DNA of 64,000 nt, from assembly GCF_017254865.1 (NCBI RefSeq), contig NZ_JAFKCV010000006.1, positions 124,001 through 188,000 of the forward strand. The letters are read 5' to 3'. A model generated the notes under the pieces. It was not told the DNA's origin, did not search any database, and saw only the letters and a list, made by a program, of their open reading frames with translations. The position numbers and the translations under genes were made by a program. Shown piece by piece: positions 57,401 to 64,000 of this stretch. The stretch comes from Bowmanella dokdonensis. Lineage in GTDB: Bacteria > Pseudomonadota > Gammaproteobacteria > Enterobacterales > Alteromonadaceae. Every line of letters starts with the position of its first letter. The first letter of the stretch is position 1.

Positions 57401-59040
57401 GAACTTTTCGCCATCCCTGAAGCTTCGACGCGCCGGACCGGAAAGACGATCTGGAACTCCACCCCTTTGCCTTCCTCGCTGGTCACAGTAATCGAGCCGT
57501 TCAGAGCCTGAGTGACCAGGTTATACACCAGGTGCATACCCAGGCCGCTGCCCCCCTGTCCGCGCTTGGTGGTGACGAAGGGGTCGAAGATACGCTTGCA
57601 CAGATGTTCGGGGATACCTTTACCGTTGTCCACATAGCGGATGCACAACTTGCTTTCGCCCTGCATCTCCACATAAATATCCACCAGGCCTTTTTCCATA
57701 AACTCGAAACCGTGGATAACAGAATTCATGATCAGGTTGATCATAATCTGGTTGATGGGCCCTGCCTTGCTTTCTATATACAATTCGCGGCTGCAATATA
57801 CCCGAATCTCGTGAGGCAGCTTCTTCAGCCTCGGACGCATGGAGAGCAGGATCTCATCCATCAGTTGGGTAAAGCAGAATACCCGGGTGCTCTCGCTGGT
57901 CTGGTCTACCGCCACCTGCTTAAAGCTGGATATCAACTCGGCCGCCCGATTGAGGTTACGGTAGATGATATTGAGGTTCTCTTCTCCCTCGTTGATAAAT
58001 TTGGCCAGGGAACTGGCTTTGAGATTCTTGCTCTCAAAGTCTTTCTGCAGTTGGGCCAGCCTGTCCAGCATCATAGTCGAGGCCGTGACCCCAAGGCCAA
58101 TGGGTGTGTTGACCTCGTGGGCGACGCCGGCAACCATATCCCCAAGAGAAGCCATTTTTTCGTTTTGCACTATCTGCCGCTGGAACTGGTGCAGCTTCTC
58201 CAGCGTCTGGATAAGTTCTTTGTTGGCTTCTTTGAGGGCGATGGTACGTTGATTGACCTTCTCTTCCAGACTCAGGTTCAGCCGTCGATGTTCTTCCTCG
58301 GCCTCTTCCTGACGGCAGATATGCTCTTCGATTTTCTCTAACATGCCGTTGAAGGCGTTGGCCAGGATATCCAGTTCCTTGAGGTTGGACTTCTGCGCCC
58401 GGCTGGAATAACTTTTCTTGCGGGAAATTTGCTGGACCAGGTCCACCAACCCTTCGATGGGGTGGGTAATGGATTTCTGCAGCCTCAGGGTCAGCAGGAA
58501 GCTGAAGACCAGTACCAGCAACAGCACAGACAGAGTGATAAAAACGGTATTGAGGGTCAGCTTGTTCAGTGCCTCTAATGAAGCGCGCAGATAGACGTAA
58601 CCCACCAGGATGCCATCCTGTCTGATGGGCTGGATCAGCTCCAGCGCGTCAGGGCCGAATACGGGCACAGAGAGAGTTTCAATTCTGTCAAACATGGCGC
58701 GCACCGGGGCCTGCCCGGTCTTATTGTAACTGGCAAAGAACTCCAGCTCATTGGCGGGGTTCAGCTTGTAAATATGGACATTGTGGATAAAGCCTGCGGC
58801 CGACAAGGCTTTGAGGTTCTGTTCCTCGGTAACATTGTCATTAAACACCACGCCACTGGCAGCGTTGTGGCTGATCAATTCGGCGAAGGTCGTGGCCTCG
58901 TCGATCATCTCTTCTTTGTAGTTGCTGATTTGCACGTACAGGGAAATGGCGGAGGCGAACAGCAAGGCAACAGTCGTGATGGACATCACAACCCAGATAA
59001 ACAGGCTCTTTATGGAAAGGACTCGCTTATATTCCGCCAT
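57397..59040 (-). CDS. Sensor histidine kinase with CHASE8-like periplasmic domain
   Basis: Inner-membrane hybrid-free histidine kinase of 547 residues. Two membrane helices (about 13-35 and 163-186) flank a periplasmic domain (about 36-160) of the CHASE8 sort (EATTFAELISHNAASGVVFND). HAMP (about 187-240) and a coiled coil lead to the H-box GDMVAGVAHEVNTPIG with phospho-His308, N-box NQIMINLIMNSVIHG, G1 DNGKGIPE and G2 GGSGLGMHLV. There is no receiver or GGDEF domain and no dedicated response regulator next door; arcA is the nearest regulator but has ArcB as its known partner elsewhere. Confidence 0.9.
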   Translation of the reverse strand: MAEYKRVLSIKSLFIWVVMSITTVALLFASAISLYVQISNYKEEMIDEATTFAELISHNAASGVVFNDNVTEEQNLKALSAAGFIHNVHIYKLNPANELEFFASYNKTGQAPVRAMFDRIETLSVPVFGPDALELIQPIRQDGILVGYVYLRASLEALNKLTLNTVFITLSVLLLVLVFSFLLTLRLQKSITHPIEGLVDLVQQISRKKSYSSRAQKSNLKELDILANAFNGMLEKIEEHICRQEEAEEEHRRLNLSLEEKVNQRTIALKEANKELIQTLEKLHQFQRQIVQNEKMASLGDMVAGVAHEVNTPIGLGVTASTMMLDRLAQLQKDFESKNLKASSLAKFINEGEENLNIIYRNLNRAAELISSFKQVAVDQTSESTRVFCFTQLMDEILLSMRPRLKKLPHEIRVYCSRELYIESKAGPINQIMINLIMNSVIHGFEFMEKGLVDIYVEMQGESKLCIRYVDNGKGIPEHLCKRIFDPFVTTKRGQGGSGLGMHLVYNLVTQALNGSITVTSEEGKGVEFQIVFPVRRVEASGMAKSS

Positions 59041-59350
59041 CGAATCGGGGTCAGCCTTGAGTTGCTTATATCGTTTTCTTATTCAAGCTTATCACCATAT
59101 TGATACAATCTTCCGAAAAAGGAAAATCTTTGCAGGCAAATAGGCCTGAAACGCCAATGAATACGATGGCAAGGCATTCCTTAGAAGGAGAGTCTGTTCA
59201 TCGTCTGTTGCAAAAAGACCGGTCAAAAACTGGCCCGTGACTACCGCCAAAACACCTTCTATCACCTTTGCAAGGGGAGCTGTTTCTTCCCAGCCTGAAG
59301 GGTTATGAAAAGACCTGTCCCGGCCCCTTAGCACACCGAGTTGCAAGATC
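59041..59350. other. Intergenic region between the histidine kinase and the small glg-linked gene
   Basis: This 310-bp gap holds the kinase promoter (minus strand) and the 3' end of the glg unit. It is AT-rich near 59065-59130. An open frame across 59092-59493 has no family match, no ribosome site and overlaps the small secreted-protein gene, so it is treated as spurious. No terminator with a clear stem and T-run was found. Confidence 0.35.
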
Positions 59351-59644
59351 TCAGTAACGGACGATTTCGAGTAGCAGGCTTTCCTCAATACCAAGTTCAG
59401 CGGAAAGGCGACGCAACTCCATCTGTCTGGCAGTCCTTTCACTTGCAGTTTGCGGCTCCTGCAGGAGGGGTTTGAAGTCGCTAAGGCATACACACAGCAA
59501 TTGCCTGGGTTGGTCCTTGTCCAGCCTGGCCATCTTGTATATCAGATGCGGACAGGGCTGGCTTCGCTGTGGCGCCTGGATACATTGGTCCGGCACCGCC
59601 AGTGTCTGGGCGCTTAGCAACGCACCGAGCAGAAACACCCGCAT
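59351..59644 (-). CDS. Small secreted cysteine-containing protein, function unknown
   Basis: I do not recognise a family. The 97-residue product has a signal peptide (MRVFLLGALLSAQTLA) and a mature part with four cysteines: C21, C31, C51 and C53 by rough count (DQCIQ, QPCPH, LCVCLS). The C-terminal half is helical and charged. Its ATG begins on the base right after the glgA stop codon, so it is probably translated with glgA. Whether it has any link to glycogen is unknown. Confidence 0.62.
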   Translation of the reverse strand: MRVFLLGALLSAQTLAVPDQCIQAPQRSQPCPHLIYKMARLDKDQPRQLLCVCLSDFKPLLQEPQTASERTARQMELRRLSAELGIEESLLLEIVRY

Positions 59645-61084
59645 TCAGTTATCCATCGGCAGGCAATTCTGATAGAGAGCCTGGTAGTTGAGAGCTGCGT
59701 CATACCAGGTAAAACGATGGCGCATGGCACGCTTTTGCATCTGCACGAACTCATCCGGATACTCGTGGTAAAACAGCAGGGCACGGCGTACGCAGTTGAG
59801 CAGCGCCGAACTGTCCGGCGCTTCAAACATAAAGCCGGTGGCCTGTTCAGGCAGCATCTGCAGATCCAGCACAGTGTCGCGCAGCCCCCCCACCGCCCGC
59901 ACTATGGGGATGGTGCCAAAGGCCAGACTGTACATCTGGTTCAACCCGCAGGGTTCAAACAACGATGGCATAAGAAAAAAATCGCAGCCGGCCTCCAGCA
60001 TATGGGCAATCCGGGTGCTGAAATCGTCTCTGAACACCAGTTTGTCAGGATGCTGGGCAGCATTGAACTGCAACACGTCACTGATAACCGGGTCGCCGGT
60101 GCCGATGACCAGCACCTGGACATTGTGTTGCAACAGCTGGCCCAGGATGGGCAACAGGTAGCCAAAGCCTTTTTGCTCGGTGAGGCGGCACAACATGCCG
60201 ATCAGCGGCACCCCGTCTTTAACCGGCAAGCCCACCTCTTCCTGCAGCGCCTTTTTGCAGACTTTTTTGCCTTTGAGGGACTCAGAGTTGTAATTAGCCG
60301 GCAACCAGGTATCGGAGGCGGGGTCCCACTGCTGGTAGTCACAACCGTTGAGAATGCCGGTGACATCATTGGCGCGGCTTTGCAGTTCATGGTACAGATT
60401 ATGGGAGCCCAAGGGGGTCAGCAGTTCCCTGGCGTAATTGGGGCTGACCGCATTGATTTTGTCGGCATACACAATGCCCATCTTCAGAAAGTTAAGGTTG
60501 CCATGACTGTCTATCTGCGCCGCCAGCTCGCTATGCGGACGCAAAAAGGGAATATCGGCAAAACGGTAACTGCCCTGGTAAGCGCCATTGTGGATAGTCA
60601 GCAATGATTTGGTGCGGGCGAAGAAACCGCTCTGATCCCGCTTGATGAAATAGCTGCACAGACTGGTATGCCAGTCATTGCAATGAATGATATCGGGCTG
60701 GAAATCCACCGCCCTGGCAGTCTGCAAAGCCGCCAGCGAGAAGAAAGCAAAACGTTCAGCATTGTCCCCAAAGGGCTGGTAACCGTCGGAATACAACCCG
60801 GCCCGGTGAAAATAGTCGGGATAATCCACGCAGTACACCGGTACGGATTCCAGCTCCAGCCGCTTGATATTAAAACGGTATTCTTTGTCGCCGGCATGAA
60901 CCTGCTGTTCATCTGACACATTTTCCAGCTTGAACTTGTCCGCCAGTTGCTTGTAATAGGGTTTAACGATGCGTACATCATGGCCCAGCGATCTCAGGGC
61001 TATTGGCAGGGATTTTGCCACATCGGCCAGGCCACCTGTTTTGGCCAGATCTTCCACTTCAGAAACAACAAAGAGAATTTTCAT
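59645..61084 (-). CDS. glgA: Glycogen synthase
   Basis: Adds glucose from ADP-glucose to growing glycogen. GT5-family protein of about 479 residues. The ADP-glucose-binding KTGGLADV is near residue 15, followed by HCNDWHTSL, LTIHNGAYQG and the C-terminal EPCGLNQMYSLAFGTIPIVRAVGGLRDTV. I chose the ATG at 61084, which overlaps the glgC stop as TGATG and gives the family start MKILFVVSE; an ATG two codons upstream (61090, MLMKIL) is equally possible. glgC is directly upstream; branching and debranching genes are not in the window. Confidence 0.95.
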   Translation of the reverse strand: MKILFVVSEVEDLAKTGGLADVAKSLPIALRSLGHDVRIVKPYYKQLADKFKLENVSDEQQVHAGDKEYRFNIKRLELESVPVYCVDYPDYFHRAGLYSDGYQPFGDNAERFAFFSLAALQTARAVDFQPDIIHCNDWHTSLCSYFIKRDQSGFFARTKSLLTIHNGAYQGSYRFADIPFLRPHSELAAQIDSHGNLNFLKMGIVYADKINAVSPNYARELLTPLGSHNLYHELQSRANDVTGILNGCDYQQWDPASDTWLPANYNSESLKGKKVCKKALQEEVGLPVKDGVPLIGMLCRLTEQKGFGYLLPILGQLLQHNVQVLVIGTGDPVISDVLQFNAAQHPDKLVFRDDFSTRIAHMLEAGCDFFLMPSLFEPCGLNQMYSLAFGTIPIVRAVGGLRDTVLDLQMLPEQATGFMFEAPDSSALLNCVRRALLFYHEYPDEFVQMQKRAMRHRFTWYDAALNYQALYQNCLPMDN

Positions 61085-62307
61085 CAACATCCAACCTTCA
61101 TGCCCTTGGCCACCACGACCAGCCCTTCATCCGTTACCGTCAGCCCCCTGGCCCTGTCCTGCTGAGGATTAAAGCCAAGCTCTGTGCCTGGCGCAATCAC
61201 CACGCCCTTGTCGGTAATGACCCGTTTCAGACAGCAGCCCTCACCGATTTCGGCCCTGCCGAGCATAACGCATTCCTGCAGCCTGGAGCCAGCCCCCAAT
61301 TGCACGTTGAATCCCAGCACCGAGCGTTCAACCCGCGATCCCACTACCCTGCATCCGGAAGAGATAATGGAATTGAGTATGGAAGAATGGTTACCCTGTC
61401 GATCCGCCAGGATACGTGCCGGCGGAACAGGCGGATGATAGCTGCGCAATGGCCATCTGGGATTGTTCAGCTCAAACGCCGGCTCACAGGCCAGCAAATC
61501 CATATGCGCCTGCCAGAAAGAGTGCAGGGTGCCCACGTCCCGCCAGTAATGTTGATTTATTTCGCCGTCAATGGTGTTTTGCGTGAAATCATACACGTAG
61601 ACAGGCTTGTCACGGTAAAGACCGGGGATAATGTCGTGGCCAAAATCATGGGTGGATAGTTTGTCTTCAGCATCTGCGTAAAGCGACTTGTAGAGGACCT
61701 TGGCGTCAAACACGTAATTGCCCATGGAGACCAGGGCAGTATGGGGATCATCAGGCAGGGCTTTGGGCTTGTCAGGCTTTTCCTCAAAGCCCACCATGCG
61801 GAATTTCTCATCCACCTCAATAACACCGAAACGATGAGCCTGGCTGACGGGCACCCGGGTAGCGCAAACTGTCAGAGCGGCCTGCTGCTTTTCGTGGAAC
61901 CGCAGTACCTGGCGTACATCCATTTTGTAGATATGATCGCTGCCGAAAATGCAGACATGATCAGGATCATGGCTCTCAATCAGGCGGATATTCTGGTAAA
62001 TAGCATCGGCTGTACCCTCGTACCAGCGTTTGCCCATACGCATCTGCGCGGGAATGGCATCGATGAAATTGCCGGTCAGGCCGGATAGATACCAGGCCTG
62101 GCGCAGGTGGATATTCAGTGACTGGGATTTGAACTGGGTCAGCAGGTAAATCTTCAACAGGTCGGAATTAACAAAATTGTTGAGAACGAAGTCCACCAGC
62201 CTCAGGGCGCCGGCAAATGGCACGGCGGGCTTGGTTCTTGTCTGGGTCAGGGGATGCAGGCGGGTACCGGCACCGCCGGCCAGGATCATTGCAAGGGTTC
62301 GGGCCAT
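61084..62307 (-). CDS. glgC: Glucose-1-phosphate adenylyltransferase
   Basis: Makes ADP-glucose from glucose 1-phosphate and ATP, the committed step of glycogen synthesis, usually allosterically controlled by fructose 1,6-bisphosphate and AMP. The 407-residue protein has the nucleotidyl-transfer motif MILAGGAGTRLHPLT, the GTADAIYQN segment, GSDHIYKMD and a C-terminal left-handed helix domain with hexapeptide-like repeats. A GGAG ribosome site precedes the ATG. It is the first gene of the glgC-glgA pair. Confidence 0.96.
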   Translation of the reverse strand: MARTLAMILAGGAGTRLHPLTQTRTKPAVPFAGALRLVDFVLNNFVNSDLLKIYLLTQFKSQSLNIHLRQAWYLSGLTGNFIDAIPAQMRMGKRWYEGTADAIYQNIRLIESHDPDHVCIFGSDHIYKMDVRQVLRFHEKQQAALTVCATRVPVSQAHRFGVIEVDEKFRMVGFEEKPDKPKALPDDPHTALVSMGNYVFDAKVLYKSLYADAEDKLSTHDFGHDIIPGLYRDKPVYVYDFTQNTIDGEINQHYWRDVGTLHSFWQAHMDLLACEPAFELNNPRWPLRSYHPPVPPARILADRQGNHSSILNSIISSGCRVVGSRVERSVLGFNVQLGAGSRLQECVMLGRAEIGEGCCLKRVITDKGVVIAPGTELGFNPQQDRARGLTVTDEGLVVVAKGMKVGC

Positions 62308-62487
62308 TTTCTCTCCGGAGGTTGATCGTTACGGGGTAACACCAGGCGCCGCCGGCAAGGGCCCATGGCGCCGGTCACCGGTGGAATGGCAAGTATAGTC
62401 AAGACGGCCCGTAACAAGGTCCCGGCTGCCTGATCCAGATCAGCTTCCAGCGGTTTACTCTTCTGTCCCCGGATATCCTGCCGCGGG

Positions 62488-62736
62488 TCAGGCGCTGCGT
62501 CTGAGCGACGGCTGATTCAACCTGCACAGGTCGAATTGATGCTCGCTGATCTGACGAAGCAACCAGTCACGCTCCAATTCGTGCTCATAGCGGAATTCAG
62601 GTTCTTCGAGCATCAGTTCGTTGCAGAGTGTGACCCTTGCCTGAAGTTCACACAGACGTTGTTCAACAGCCGCTACGGCAGCACTGCGGCCAAACCGGAC
62701 AGGGATAGTATCGAACAGCACATTTGCATCTGACAT
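62488..62736 (-). CDS. Small cytoplasmic protein of unknown function
   Basis: I do not recognise a family. The 82-residue product starts at an ATG with GGAGGAG 6 bp before it; an upstream in-frame extension to 62862 reads through that ribosome site and is not favoured. The protein is acidic and predicted to be a long helical hairpin (AVAAVEQRLCELQARVTLCNELMLEEPEFRYEHELERDWLLRQISEHQF). It has no signal peptide. It sits alone between glgC and rsmC. Confidence 0.65.
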   Translation of the reverse strand: MSDANVLFDTIPVRFGRSAAVAAVEQRLCELQARVTLCNELMLEEPEFRYEHELERDWLLRQISEHQFDLCRLNQPSLRRSA

Positions 62737-62911
62737 GGGGATCTCCTCCAAGCTAATTCCAGTAAGGCTAATCAATTTCGATGCCAGTTCTGATGGGACG
62801 GCGGACAGCGCCCACCAGCCCAGTCGAACAGGGTGGCCAAGGCTAAACATGAGGTGTGACAAGGGTATGACGGGTTGGGGAAGTCAGCAGCTTGCTGCAA
62901 GGATTTGAGCG

Positions 62912-62950
62912 CAAAATGGGCGGGTTTGCACCAAAGGGATGCACCCGCCT
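62912..62950 (-). terminator. Probable terminator of rsmC
   Basis: On the minus strand the rsmC stop is followed by a stem of GGCGGGT and TGCA paired with TGCA and ACCCGCC (62943-62949 with 62919-62925, plus inner pairs), then ATTTTG. The T-run is short. Confidence 0.6.
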
Positions 62951-62956
62951 GATCCG

Positions 62957-63988
62957 TCAGCGTTGGCAGCGATAGACCCGGAACTTGGGTGTGTCAGCCA
63001 GGGTGGTGACCTTACCCAGACTCTGTTCCAGTATCGGGGGATATTTGAGGAAACTGTTGGCCACCAGATACAATGGCGCGCCTGGCGTCATCATGGCCGG
63101 CGCCTGACGAATAAAATCCTCAACGACCTGATAGTCGGTATTCAGACCGGTATGAAAGGGTGGATTGGTATAGATGGCGTCGAACTGGCCTTCCAACTGC
63201 CTGAGGCCGTGGGAGGCAACCACTTCGGCCCGGATGCCGTTTATGCTGGCACTTTGCTGGGCACAGTGCAGAGCCAGGGCACTGACATCAGACATCAGCA
63301 CCTTGGCCACGGGGTTCTTCAGACCCAGGAAACAGCCGATAACACCCGCCCCGCAGCCGAAGTCCAGCAATCGACCGGTAGGGACCTTTTGCACTTGTTC
63401 CAGCAACAACCGGGTAGCGGGATCCAACGCGTCCTGACTGAATACACCCGGCAGACTGACGACCTGATACTGCAGATCGGCCACAGAAATCTGTATCTTT
63501 TTCTGCCATTCATCCAGCCTGAATGGCTTGCCCTGCGTCTCAACAATGGCGCCAAACAGGGCGCAATGACGTGCCGAGTCGAGCTTGTTGCACTGAGTAG
63601 CGTAGGGCGCCAGCAGTTTGGGGGCGCTTTTGACCCCGCCCTTGTTGTCACCCACCAGCAGCAACTGGCCGCCAGGCTTCAGGCAGTGAACCAGGTTGGC
63701 AATCAGCATCTGCGCCTGTTCTTTGGCCTTGGGCATATAGATCACTATACCGTCAAACTGGGACCCGGCCGGGTAACCGGCGGCAAACTTATGCAACTTG
63801 CCGTTGCCCGACTGACAAGCCTGTTGATAGATATCCAGGTACTGGTGGAAACCCTGCACTTCCCCCCCCAGCTCGCGGAAAATCTGGGCGTCCAGTGGGT
63901 TGACCAGCAACCAATGCCCCTGACTGAACAGGTCGCGGCTGCGCAGCAATAACTGACTGGCGGTACTTAGGGCGTGTTTATCTTTCAT
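62957..63988 (-). CDS. rsmC: 16S rRNA (guanine-1207-N2)-methyltransferase RsmC
   Basis: Methylates G1207 in helix 34 of 16S rRNA using S-adenosylmethionine. The 343-residue protein (343 in E. coli) has a degenerate N-terminal methyltransferase-like domain and a C-terminal catalytic domain with the SAM motif LLDFGCGAGVIG (about 208-219) and the catalytic NPPFHTG (about 275-281). It is complete, with its ATG at 63988, 12 bp from the right window edge. Confidence 0.95.
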   Translation of the reverse strand: MKDKHALSTASQLLLRSRDLFSQGHWLLVNPLDAQIFRELGGEVQGFHQYLDIYQQACQSGNGKLHKFAAGYPAGSQFDGIVIYMPKAKEQAQMLIANLVHCLKPGGQLLLVGDNKGGVKSAPKLLAPYATQCNKLDSARHCALFGAIVETQGKPFRLDEWQKKIQISVADLQYQVVSLPGVFSQDALDPATRLLLEQVQKVPTGRLLDFGCGAGVIGCFLGLKNPVAKVLMSDVSALALHCAQQSASINGIRAEVVASHGLRQLEGQFDAIYTNPPFHTGLNTDYQVVEDFIRQAPAMMTPGAPLYLVANSFLKYPPILEQSLGKVTTLADTPKFRVYRCQR

Positions 63989-64000
63989 ATTGGCCTCTGT

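Noticed and set aside
59092..59493. Minus-strand frame of 133 codons
   Set aside because: It overlaps the signal-peptide-bearing small gene in another frame, lacks a ribosome site and has no recognisable motif.

Overview
The window is a gene-dense stretch of a gammaproteobacterial chromosome, most likely Alteromonadales (Alteromonadaceae-like). The evidence is a complete MSHA pilus locus running straight into mreBCD-maf-rng-yhdP-nit-tldD, an ArcA very close to the enterobacterial one, YebG with a LexA box, RsmC, DarP and the uvrA/ssb neighbourhood. Genus cannot be decided from the sequence alone. No tRNA, rRNA, IS element, prophage or CRISPR array was seen.

Layout. 1-1.7 kb: ribonucleoside salvage on the minus strand (ribokinase-like kinase, then a nucleoside hydrolase cut by the left edge). 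1.8-4.6 kb: gabD-gabT for the GABA shunt. 4.6-6.6 kb: mpl-ubiX (minus). 6.8-10.6 kb: fbp, the SOS gene yebG with a clear LexA box, a small unknown protein, and a K+-dependent membrane pyrophosphatase. 10.9-15.3 kb: DUF885 lipoprotein, soluble pyrophosphatase ppa, an MFS transporter and a DUF3299 protein. 15.3-19.3 kb: minus-strand run uvrA - acyl-CoA thioesterase - 2OG-Fe(II) dioxygenase. 19.4-21.5 kb: YajR-like MFS transporter and ssb.

21.5-39.2 kb: the MSHA type IV pilus operon on the plus strand, in the order mshI, mshI2 (PilN-like), mshJ, mshK, mshL, mshM, mshN, mshE, mshG, mshF, mshB, mshA, mshC, mshD, mshO, mshP, mshQ. Most genes overlap or abut, so translational coupling is likely. MshE has both N-terminal c-di-GMP-binding motifs. 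MshO carries an in-frame tandem 99-bp repeat ahead of its prepilin cleavage site, and MshD and MshP carry calcium-loop-like motifs.

39.4-50.1 kb: mreB, mreC, mreD, maf, rng, yhdP, a nitrilase-family amidase and tldD (rod shape, RNA processing, envelope lipid transport, TldD/PmbA protease). A perfect 16-copy heptanucleotide array lies between rng and yhdP. 50.2-54.0 kb: an accessory pair, a TonB-dependent receptor and a convergent Ig-like lipoprotein, lies between tldD and darP-pmbA. 56.0-59.0 kb: arcA and a two-gene sensor module (CHASE8-like histidine kinase plus YfiR-family periplasmic protein). 59.3-62.3 kb: glgC-glgA plus a small secreted protein. 62.5-64 kb: a small unknown protein and rsmC.

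The main points for a second look are the repeat-expanded MshO leader, the heptamer array with related heptads in a hairpin 12 kb away, the YfiR/CHASE8 module wired to a histidine kinase, a perfect 24-bp palindrome just before mreB, and the accessory TonB receptor/lipoprotein pair.
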